Notes under the pieces: model-generated | What the model saw: the letters and a program-made list of their open reading frames with translations, nothing else | Told to the model about the DNA's origin: nothing | Database searches by the model: none | Assembly: GCA_913774955.1 (NCBI GenBank) | Contig: CAJYKV010000027.1 | Location: 310,001 to 374,000, forward strand | Direction: 5' to 3' | Source of the DNA: an uncultured Acidovorax sp. | GTDB lineage: Bacteria; Pseudomonadota; Gammaproteobacteria; Burkholderiales; Burkholderiaceae_C | Length of the DNA stretch: 64,000 nucleotides | Made by a program: the position numbers and the translations under genes | Shown: positions 57,493 to 64,000 of the stretch, piece after piece | Layout of the letters: each line of letters opens with the position of its first letter | Numbering within the stretch: position 1 is the first letter of the stretch

Positions 57493-58361
57493 AAAGAGAC
57501 GACATCCCCCTGGCCGGCCCGGCGCCCGCCGCCGACGCCATCCCGTCCGCCGCGGCGGCGCTGGTGCGCCTGCAGGACGTGCACCTGTCCTTCGGCGACA
57601 ACGCGGTGCTGAAAGGCATCGACGTGCAGGTGCGGCGCGGCGAGGCCGTGTCCATCATCGGGCCCTCGGGCTCGGGCAAATCGACCATCCTGCGGTGCAT
57701 CACCGGCCTGCTGCGGCCGCAGCGCGGCGAGATCGTGGTGGGCGACACACCCGTCCACACCCTGCGCACCGAGGCCGCACTGATCGCGCTGCGCAAGCGC
57801 GTGGGCTTCGTGTTCCAGCAGTACAACCTGTTTCCGCACCTGACCGTGCTGGAGAACCTGGTGATCGCACCCACGCGCGTCGTGGGGCGCGATCGCGCCA
57901 CGGCCCGGCAGGAGGCGCGCGAACTGCTCGACAAGGTACGCCTGTCGCACAAGGAAAACGCCTATCCGGGCGAGCTGTCGGGCGGCCAGCAGCAGCGCGT
58001 CGCCATCGCCCGCGCGCTGGCGATGCGGCCCGAGCTGATCCTGTTCGACGAGGTGACCTCCGCGCTGGATCCGGAAACCGTCGGCGAGGTGCTCACGGTG
58101 ATCCGCGACCTGGTGAAGGACGGCATGACCTGCGTCCTCGTCACGCACGAGATGCGGTTCGCCGAAGAGGTGAGCGACCAGGTGTACTTCACCGAGGCCG
58201 GCCGCATCGTCGAGCACGGCCCCGCCGCGCAGATCTTCGGCGATCCGCGCAGCCCGCGCACCCGCGAGTTCCTGCAGCGCGCACTGGGCGAAGGCCCACG
58301 CACGCGCCCGGCCCCCGCCACCCCGCCGCTGGCGTTCAACCAGCTGCGCTTCGCGCTCTGA
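57489..58361 (+). CDS. amino-acid ABC transporter ATP-binding protein
   Basis: The 290-residue ATPase has Walker A GPSGSGKST, Q-loop VFQQYNLFPHLTV, signature LSGGQQQRVAIARAL, Walker B ELILFDEVTSALD and an H-loop VTHEMRFAEEV, as in GlnQ/HisP-type proteins. About 25 N-terminal and 25 C-terminal residues extend beyond the family core. It powers the permease pair; both solute-binding proteins are probably its receptors. Confidence 0.95.
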   Translation: MKRDDIPLAGPAPAADAIPSAAAALVRLQDVHLSFGDNAVLKGIDVQVRRGEAVSIIGPSGSGKSTILRCITGLLRPQRGEIVVGDTPVHTLRTEAALIALRKRVGFVFQQYNLFPHLTVLENLVIAPTRVVGRDRATARQEARELLDKVRLSHKENAYPGELSGGQQQRVAIARALAMRPELILFDEVTSALDPETVGEVLTVIRDLVKDGMTCVLVTHEMRFAEEVSDQVYFTEAGRIVEHGPAAQIFGDPRSPRTREFLQRALGEGPRTRPAPATPPLAFNQLRFAL

Positions 58362-58394
58362 CCCCCAAGCTCTGTCCCTCCGGAGATAAAAACC

Positions 58395-59063
58395 ATGAAC
58401 ACGACAGCCAACGAATCCCAGGCCAGCGCCCCCGCCGCCCATGCAGCCGCGGCCACCACCGCCGACCGCCGCCGCCAGGCCGTGGACGCCGCCCTGGCCG
58501 ACGTGCGCCGCCTCACGGCGCAGGGCACGCCCGACCGCACCGCGCTCTCCGCCATCACCGCACGGCTGGAGCAGCTCGCGGCGCACAAGGATCTGTTCAG
58601 CCGGGCGGACTTTCCCCCGCCCGCAGAGACTGCCGGGGTGGGCGCCTCCACGCGCTACCGGCTCAACCCCGAGGACGGCGACGGCGGCCTGGCGCTCTAT
58701 CTGAACTCGATCAATCCCGGCAAGACCACCGCGCCGCACGACCACACCACCTGGGCCGTGATCGTGGCCGTGGAAGGCCAGGAGGTGAACCGCCTCTACG
58801 AACGCACGGACGACCGCAGCGACCCCGACCGCGCGCGCATCCACCTGGCGCAGGAATTCACCGTGCAGCCCGGCGCATCGATCGCCTTCCTGCCCGACGA
58901 CATCCACAGCATCGCCGTGGTGGGCACCGAACCCACGCTGCACTTCCACCTGTACGGCCGGCCGCTGGAAACCCTCACGGGCCGCGTCGCGATCGACCCC
59001 GACACCGGCGAAGTGAAGAACTACAACGCGGCGTACTTCCGCCCCAGCGAGGCGGCGGCATGA
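58395..59063 (+). CDS. thiol dioxygenase of the cysteine dioxygenase family
   Basis: The 222-residue cupin has the iron ligands His115 and His117 in APHDHTTWAVIVAVEG and a third histidine in LHFHLYGRPL. The family includes cysteine dioxygenase and 3-mercaptopropionate dioxygenase; the HDHxxW context is typical of the Gram-negative branch that often prefers mercaptopropionate. Either would turn a thiol into a sulfinate using O2. The first 30 residues are Ala-rich and probably disordered. CCGGAG precedes the ATG, and the stop overlaps the C-S lyase start. Confidence 0.87.
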   Translation: MNTTANESQASAPAAHAAAATTADRRRQAVDAALADVRRLTAQGTPDRTALSAITARLEQLAAHKDLFSRADFPPPAETAGVGASTRYRLNPEDGDGGLALYLNSINPGKTTAPHDHTTWAVIVAVEGQEVNRLYERTDDRSDPDRARIHLAQEFTVQPGASIAFLPDDIHSIAVVGTEPTLHFHLYGRPLETLTGRVAIDPDTGEVKNYNAAYFRPSEAAA

Positions 59064-60325
59064 GCAGCGGCCACAGCCATGGCAACGGCGGCCACCACGC
59101 TCCGATCGGCGCCGCCACCCGGTTGCTGCATGCCGGGGCGCCCGCGCTGCGCGGCGGCTCCGGCCCCGTGAACGTGCCCGTGGTGCGCACCAGCACCGTG
59201 CGCTTCGGCAGCACCGCGGACCATGCGGACCACCACCACCGCCGAACCGCGGGCGAGCGCGTGGCCTCGTACGGCCGCCATGGGCTGGACACGCACCGCG
59301 CGCTGGAGGATGCCATCACCGCGCTGGAAGGCGGCCACCGCGCCTTCCTCGCGCCCTCGGGCCTGGCCGCCATCACGCTGGTGCTGGTGGCCCTGCTCTC
59401 GCCCGGCGACCACGCGCTGGTGGCCGACAGCGTGTACTCGCCCGTGCGGCGCGTGGACGCCACGCTGCTGCAGCGCCTGGGCATCACGCTCGAATACTTC
59501 TCGCCCTCGCAGGGCGACCTGGCCGCGAAAATCCGGCCGAACACCCGGCTGATCTACGTCGAATCGCCCAGCTCGCTGCTCTACGAGGTGCTGGACCTGC
59601 CCGCCATCGCCGCCGTGGCGCGCGAGCGCGGCATTCCCCTGGCCACGGACAACACCTGGAGTGGCGGCTGGTTCTTCCAGCCCCTGGCGCTGGGCGCGAA
59701 CATCTCGATCCAGGCGGCCACCAAGTACATCGCCGGCCACTCGGACGTGATGCAGGGCACCGTCGTCACCGATTCGGAAGAGCTCACCGAAAAGATCGCT
59801 ACCGCCTACGATGCGCTCGGCCTCACCGTGGGCGCCGACGACGCCTACCTGGCCCTGCGCGGCGTGCGCACCCTGCCCGTGCGCCTGGCCCAGCACCAGC
59901 GCCACGCCACGCGGGTGGCGGAGTGGCTGCAGGAGCAACCGCAGGTCGGGCGAGTGTTCTATCCCGCCCTGCCCTCCGACCCGGGCCATGCGTTGTGGAA
60001 GCGGGATTTCAGCGGTGCGAGCGGGCTGGTGTCGTTCGCGTTCGCGGAAGGCAACGGCGGGAATGGCCACGGCGGCGTGGATGCGCGCGGCGCGAATGCG
60101 TTCGTGGATGCCCTGAGGCTCTTCGGCATCGGGGCGTCGTGGGGTGGGTACGAAAGCCTGGCGCTGGTGGCCCAGCCGGAGCGGCTGCGGGAGCACAGTG
60201 CGTGGACGGGCACTGCGCCGGTGGTGCGGCTGCATGTGGGCCTGGAGGATCCGGAGGATCTGATCTCGGATCTGGAGCAGGCGCTGGGCAGGGTGCCGGT
60301 GCGGAAGAAATTGCTGGCGGCGTAG
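59060..60325 (+). CDS. cystathionine beta-lyase / C-S lyase of the Cys/Met PLP family
   Basis: The 421-residue fold-type I enzyme has GRHGLDTHRALEDAITALEG, APSGLAAITLVLVALL, YVESPSSLLYEVLDLP and the Schiff-base lysine Lys222 in AATKYIAGHSDVMQG. The YxxxxGS-type and SWGGYESLAL segments fit cystathionine beta-lyases and related C-S lyases. It cleaves a thioether or disulfide amino acid to a thiol, pyruvate and ammonia. The N-terminus is unusually histidine-rich (SGHSHGNGGHH), with a second cluster near residue 55 (DHADHHHRR). Confidence 0.9.
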   Translation: MSSGHSHGNGGHHAPIGAATRLLHAGAPALRGGSGPVNVPVVRTSTVRFGSTADHADHHHRRTAGERVASYGRHGLDTHRALEDAITALEGGHRAFLAPSGLAAITLVLVALLSPGDHALVADSVYSPVRRVDATLLQRLGITLEYFSPSQGDLAAKIRPNTRLIYVESPSSLLYEVLDLPAIAAVARERGIPLATDNTWSGGWFFQPLALGANISIQAATKYIAGHSDVMQGTVVTDSEELTEKIATAYDALGLTVGADDAYLALRGVRTLPVRLAQHQRHATRVAEWLQEQPQVGRVFYPALPSDPGHALWKRDFSGASGLVSFAFAEGNGGNGHGGVDARGANAFVDALRLFGIGASWGGYESLALVAQPERLREHSAWTGTAPVVRLHVGLEDPEDLISDLEQALGRVPVRKKLLAA

Positions 60326-60388
60326 GCCAGCCCGGGCCGGCAGCGACCGGCCGGCCGGGCCCTGCGCACGCGCTGCCCCGCGCGATCC

Positions 60389-61567
60389 TCACGGGCAGGC
60401 GGAGGCGGGATGGCGATGGGCCGGATCGCCGTCGGCCGTGGAAACCACCGGTTTGTCGGCGGCGGTCGACCATGTCGCCCGGGGCCACCAGCGCTGCGCA
60501 TCCGCCGGGGTCCGCGCGTCGGGTTCGACGGGTTGCCCGGGCCGTGGCGTGATGACGGCCACGTCGCTGCAGGCCGCCGCGGCCAGTACGCGTTCCACCG
60601 GCTCGGTCCATCCGTGCGGGGCCAGCTTGAACAGGCCCCAGTGCACCGGCAGCAGCACCCGCGCACCGACCCGCTCGGCCGTGCGCACCGCCTGCTCGGG
60701 GCCCAGATGGGCGTCGGGCCAGGCGTCGTCGTATTGCCCGGCTTCGACGAGCGCCAGATCGAACGGGCCGTACCGCGCGCCGATCGCGTCCATGTCCTCC
60801 TGCAGCCCCGTATCACCGGAAAAATACAGCCGGTGCCGCGGCCCCACCAGGACGAAGCCGCCCCACAACGTCCGGTCAGCACGCGGATCGACGCGGCCCG
60901 AGGAATGCCGGGCCGGCACCAGCGAGACATCGACGGGCCCGACGCGGGTCGCCTGCCACCAGTCCAGCTCGGCGATGCGGTCCCGCGGAATGCCCCAGCG
61001 CTCCAGGTGCGCGCCCACGCCCAGCGGCACGATGAACCTGGTCGGCCACTCCCGCATCGCCAGAATGGTGGCCCGATCCAGATGGTCGTAGTGATCGTGC
61101 GAGATGAGCACGGCGTCCACCCGCGGCAGCTGCGCCAGGGCGATGGGGGGCGGGTACCAGCGGCGCGGGCCGAGCCATTCGACGGGCGACGCCCGGTCGC
61201 TCCAAATGGGATCGGTCAGCACCCGAATGCCGTCGATGTCCAGCGACGTGGACGAATGGCCGAACCAGGTGACCCGCAAGCCGGTGGCCGGCGGCAGGGC
61301 CAGCAGGGCCGGGTCGGTGGCCACCACGGGTACCGGTGCACCGGGCGCGTCGTCCGGCGCTCCCAACAGCCCGTGCAGCAACGCCCTGGGCAGATCGGTG
61401 TAGGTGCGCCCGGTGTTCCGGAACCGGTCATCGCGCCACTGGGGAGAGCGCTGCATCGCGGCGAGACGTTCTTCGTCGGCGGACGCTCCCAGCGCCTGGC
61501 ATCCCGCCAGCGCCACCACCGAGGCCAGGACGGCCGCCAGGAAACCGGATTCAGGACGCTGGATCAT
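60389..61567 (-). CDS. MBL-fold lipoprotein hydrolase, NAPE-PLD-like
   Basis: The 392-residue protein has a lipoprotein signal peptide with lipobox VVALAGC and a metallo-beta-lactamase fold of the NAPE-PLD/UlaG branch: WFGHSSTSLDIDG, LISHDHYDHLD (zinc ligands), LVPARHSSGR, YFSGDTGL and LPVHWGLF. Relatives hydrolyse acyl-phosphodiesters or cyclic esters. It should sit at the periplasmic face or in the outer membrane. The ATG overlaps the DUF2306 stop (ATGA). Confidence 0.88.
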   Translation of the reverse strand: MIQRPESGFLAAVLASVVALAGCQALGASADEERLAAMQRSPQWRDDRFRNTGRTYTDLPRALLHGLLGAPDDAPGAPVPVVATDPALLALPPATGLRVTWFGHSSTSLDIDGIRVLTDPIWSDRASPVEWLGPRRWYPPPIALAQLPRVDAVLISHDHYDHLDRATILAMREWPTRFIVPLGVGAHLERWGIPRDRIAELDWWQATRVGPVDVSLVPARHSSGRVDPRADRTLWGGFVLVGPRHRLYFSGDTGLQEDMDAIGARYGPFDLALVEAGQYDDAWPDAHLGPEQAVRTAERVGARVLLPVHWGLFKLAPHGWTEPVERVLAAAACSDVAVITPRPGQPVEPDARTPADAQRWWPRATWSTAADKPVVSTADGDPAHRHPASACP

Positions 61568-62214
61568 GGGGCCCCGATACGGCGACGGCCGAGATACCAC
61601 TCCGCCCACACGGCGTTGGGCACCCAGCACATCCAGGCGACGATGCGGTAGGCCAGCAGGAAGTCGACCCCGGCAACGCTCGCCCATGGCAGATAGATGC
61701 GCAGCGTGACGGCGGAGAAGGTCAGCGCGAAGGACCGGACCATCCAGCGGCGGTGCGCGTCCACGTCGCCCGCCAGGATCCGGCGGACCGCCGTGCCGGT
61801 GGTCAGCAGCCATGCCGCGCCGAGCGCGCCGAAGCCGGCGCCGGCGACCGGTCCGGCCGACACGCCCGTGGCCAGCACCAGAGCCGACACGCCCCCCACC
61901 AGGCAACCGGCCCCGTAGAGACGCCCGCCGATGCGGTGCAGCGCAGGCCTGCGCGTGCGCAGGGACGCGAGGAACTGGGCCGGCCCGAGCAGCAGGGCCG
62001 TCGCGGCACCCGCGGCGTGCAGCACGATCCAGGGCTGGAAGTGCCGGTTCGATGCGATCGCCTCCGGAACGGGCCCCTTGCCGAACACGTAGCGGTACGA
62101 CACCAGCGCGATCGCGGCGCTGAAGAGCGCCACCACGCCCCAGCCGATCCGGCGGCCCGCCGACCTGCCGGCGGGGGCGGCGACGGCGACGGCGGCCGAT
62201 GGGAGCGCGCTCAC
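61564..62214 (-). CDS. DUF2306 integral membrane protein
   Basis: The 216-residue protein has about six hydrophobic segments and the DUF2306 marks WIVLHAAGAATALLLGPAQF, LHRIGGRLYGAGCLVGGVSA and DAHRRWMVRSFALTFSAVTLR. The histidines and arginine in these segments are conserved in the family and may bind a cofactor; the function is unknown. It starts at a GTG overlapping the dehydrogenase stop (GTGA) and ends overlapping the MBL gene, so the three are a coupled unit. Confidence 0.82.
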   Translation of the reverse strand: MSALPSAAVAVAAPAGRSAGRRIGWGVVALFSAAIALVSYRYVFGKGPVPEAIASNRHFQPWIVLHAAGAATALLLGPAQFLASLRTRRPALHRIGGRLYGAGCLVGGVSALVLATGVSAGPVAGAGFGALGAAWLLTTGTAVRRILAGDVDAHRRWMVRSFALTFSAVTLRIYLPWASVAGVDFLLAYRIVAWMCWVPNAVWAEWYLGRRRIGAP

Positions 62215-63335
62215 AGGGTCACCACCAGCTTGCGGGCGGACACGCCACGCCGCTGGCGCTCCAGGGCCTCGGGAATGCAGTGCAGGCCATGCCCGACCAC
62301 CTCCGGCGCCGGCATCGCCGCATAGGCGCCGCGCGCCAGCGCCGCGGGCAGGAAATCCCGGTAGATCATCGGCCCCACTTCGTTGTCGATGAGCGCGCCG
62401 CCCCAGACCATCTTCGTCGCCACGCCCGTCCGCCACGACTTCCACACCAGGGCGAGATGGCCCCCTGCCATGCGTGCCAGCGCCGGCACCAGCCGGCGCC
62501 ACCGGCCCCGGCCTGCCGGCACGTCGTCGAACGAGGCGGGCGGGCTCACCTGCGCGACGAAGCGCCGGCCTTCGCACCGCGCGAGAACGTCCATGCAGGC
62601 GGCGGCAGCCCCCTTGCCGACGGAGAGCGCCCCGGCCACGCGGCGCCCCCGCATCGCGTCCCGGATGTCCTGGCGGACGGTCGGGCTCCGGTAGTCGAAG
62701 ACCTGGCCGGCACCCAGCCGCCGGACGTACGCCTCGTTGTGCGGCGAACACGTGGTGACGACGTCGTACCCGGCCGCGCGTGCGAGCTGGATCGCATTGC
62801 TGCCGACGCTGGTCGATCCGCCCCACACCAGCACGATCTCGCCCATCGGCACCCGGTCCACACGCGGCGGCGCCAGCCCAAGAAAGTCCTTCTGGAAAAG
62901 ACCGCAGGCCGCGGTGGAAAGGCCCAGCGGCAGCACGGCCGCCCGCTCGAACGGCAGATCGGCGGGGATCGGCGACGCCATGTGCGCCAGAAGGATCACC
63001 ACCTCCTGGAACGCGCCTTCCTCCGCCTTGTTGCGGCCCTTCTCGATTCCCGCGGCATGCCCCAGCACGCAATCGCCGACGCTGAAGCGGGTGACGCCCG
63101 GGCCCACGGCGAGCACCCTGCCCGCGACATCCGTGCCCAGCACGGCCGGGTAGGCGAGGTACGCCGCGATGACGTCGCCCAGCGTCTGCAGGTACCGGTC
63201 GAACGGATTGACCGCGACCGCGCGCACCCGCACGGCGATCTCGCCGGCACGCGGTCGGGCATTCGGAACCGGGCCTGCGACGAGCTGGGCGCGCTTGCCG
63301 GGCAGCGAGAGGGCGAGGTGGGAGTCGGGTGCCAT
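62211..63335 (-). CDS. medium-chain dehydrogenase/reductase, ToxD/enoyl reductase-like
   Basis: The 374-residue protein has a GroES-like N-terminal domain (VNPFDRYLQTLGD, VLGTDVAGRVLAVG) and a Rossmann domain (VLVWGGSTSVGSNAIQLARAAGYDV). It lacks the zinc-ligand cysteines of classical alcohol dehydrogenases, so it is probably a zinc-independent NADPH enoyl or quinone reductase of the ToxD-like group. ATG 63335 gives the family N-terminus; the open frame runs to 63410. It is divergent from an AraC-type gene. Confidence 0.87.
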   Translation of the reverse strand: MAPDSHLALSLPGKRAQLVAGPVPNARPRAGEIAVRVRAVAVNPFDRYLQTLGDVIAAYLAYPAVLGTDVAGRVLAVGPGVTRFSVGDCVLGHAAGIEKGRNKAEEGAFQEVVILLAHMASPIPADLPFERAAVLPLGLSTAACGLFQKDFLGLAPPRVDRVPMGEIVLVWGGSTSVGSNAIQLARAAGYDVVTTCSPHNEAYVRRLGAGQVFDYRSPTVRQDIRDAMRGRRVAGALSVGKGAAAACMDVLARCEGRRFVAQVSPPASFDDVPAGRGRWRRLVPALARMAGGHLALVWKSWRTGVATKMVWGGALIDNEVGPMIYRDFLPAALARGAYAAMPAPEVVGHGLHCIPEALERQRRGVSARKLVVTL

Positions 63336-63434
63336 GGTGTCGATCGCAATGAGAAAGTGACCTGCACTGTAGGAAGACCGGGCTGGATCCACCATACTGT
63401 GCAGTCTCAAAATCTATCGCGATCGTCCAAATCC

Positions 63435-64000
63435 ATGGATCCCCTGTCCGACATCCTGACGCTCCTGCGGCCCGCCGGCTATGGTTTCCGCGGTCTGGAC
63501 GCCGCGGGCGACTGGGCGCTGTCGTTCGCGCGCGCCGAGGGCGTGCTGTGCTTCGCGGTCGAGACAGGCAGTTGCTGGCTGCGAGTCGTAGGCGCCACGG
63601 AGCCCGTGCATCTCCAGCCCGGCGACGTGGTGCTGATGACGAGGGGATACGAAGTCCGGCTCTACTCGTCGGACAGCGCCGAACCGCGGGATGCGGCCGG
63701 TTTCCTGTCGGGTGTTCCCGCGGGGCACGTGGCCACGATCAACGGCGGCGGCGAGTGCAGCGGCGTCGGCGGATTCTTCGGCCTGCAGGGATGGCGCGCG
63801 ATGGACCTGCTGGCCGGCGTGCCGGCCGTGGTGCACGTCCGCTCGGACGCCAGCAAGACGGCGCTGTACGTGGGGGTGCAAAGGCTGATGGGCGAGCTGC
63901 GGGATCCGCGGCCCGGCAGCGACCTGATCGCCGGCCATCTCGCCCAGGCGCTGCTGGTGGAGGCGTTTCGCGCGCACCTGGAAAATGCGCAGGCGGGCGA
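63435..64000 (+). CDS. AraC family transcriptional regulator, N-terminal cupin part (3' truncated by window)
   Basis: The frame starts at ATG 63435 (MDPLSDILTLLRPAGYGF) and is open to the window end, giving 188 residues. It matches the cupin-6 sensing domain of AraC proteins that regulate nearby oxidoreductases: LCFAVETGSCWLRV, HLQPGDVVLMTRGYEVRL, SGVGGFFGLQGW and LAGVPAVVHVRSD. The DNA-binding domain should follow beyond position 64000. It is divergent from the MDR/DUF2306/MBL trio across 99 bases and is its likely regulator. Confidence 0.85.
   Translation, partial: MDPLSDILTLLRPAGYGFRGLDAAGDWALSFARAEGVLCFAVETGSCWLRVVGATEPVHLQPGDVVLMTRGYEVRLYSSDSAEPRDAAGFLSGVPAGHVATINGGGECSGVGGFFGLQGWRAMDLLAGVPAVVHVRSDASKTALYVGVQRLMGELRDPRPGSDLIAGHLAQALLVEAFRAHLENAQAG

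Noticed and set aside
60326..60388. GC-only hairpin between the convergent C-S lyase and MBL genes as a terminator
   Set aside because: The stem is imperfect and no T-run follows on either strand, so I did not list it.

Overview
The window is high-GC, densely packed chromosomal DNA that looks like a betaproteobacterium of the Comamonadaceae, most likely the Acidovorax/Paracidovorax group. The reasons are base composition, the accA / HhH-glycosylase / cysS and ppiA-ppiB-lpxH neighbourhoods, an orphan Bug-type (tripartite tricarboxylate) receptor beside a LysR gene, and KGG/CsbD stress proteins. This assignment is inference; no database search was possible. I see no insertion sequence, prophage, CRISPR array or rRNA. 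One tRNA is present.

Layout. (1) 1-9918, plus strand: the 3' end of an SbmA/YddA-type ABC transporter, a thioredoxin, a 936-residue S9 peptidase with an extra N-terminal module of about 290 residues, a cysteine-synthase-fold PLP enzyme, a TonB/ExbB/ExbD/ExbD set (tonB is frame-disrupted at a poly-C run), an Xaa-Pro aminopeptidase and HslR. Together these suggest energised uptake and breakdown of a peptide, perhaps one rich in proline and cysteine. (2) 9946-22240: a hypothetical gene, a soluble CheB-CheR-PAS-kinase-receiver protein, two ferritin-like proteins, a KGG-repeat protein, a small membrane protein, a flavodoxin-fold quinone reductase divergent from a LysR gene across a perfect palindrome, CsbD, and two small unknowns. 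Much of this resembles a general-stress neighbourhood. (3) 22271-34389: tRNA-Ser(GCU), lysC, tilS, accA, a DNA glycosylase, cysS, a TPR protein, an L,D-transpeptidase, two cyclophilins, lpxH and mtfA, with two copies of a dispersed intergenic repeat. (4) 34436-43542: a YfiR/YfiN-like c-di-GMP pair, a gamma-glutamyltransferase with a Bug receptor and divergent LysR gene, and a homodimeric pyruvate-dehydrogenase-type E1 divergent from an Lrp/AsnC regulator. (5) 43608-50972: a DUF3014 protein, an esterase with a DODA-type dioxygenase, arfB, an alpha/beta hydrolase with aroQ, a Pro/Tyr-rich exported protein, and glnS. (6) 51179-60325: a tightly coupled nine-gene run of two paralogous solute-binding proteins, an FAD-linked hydroxyacid dehydrogenase, an aminotransferase, an ABC permease pair and ATPase, a thiol dioxygenase and a C-S lyase. 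I read it as uptake and catabolism of a sulfur-containing amino acid. (7) 60389-64000: a coupled minus-strand trio (medium-chain dehydrogenase, DUF2306 membrane protein, NAPE-PLD-like lipoprotein hydrolase) divergent from a truncated AraC-type regulator.

The strongest candidates for something not yet described are the peptide-handling locus at 1-9463, especially the N-terminal module of its S9 peptidase, and the sulfur-amino-acid operon at 51179-60325.
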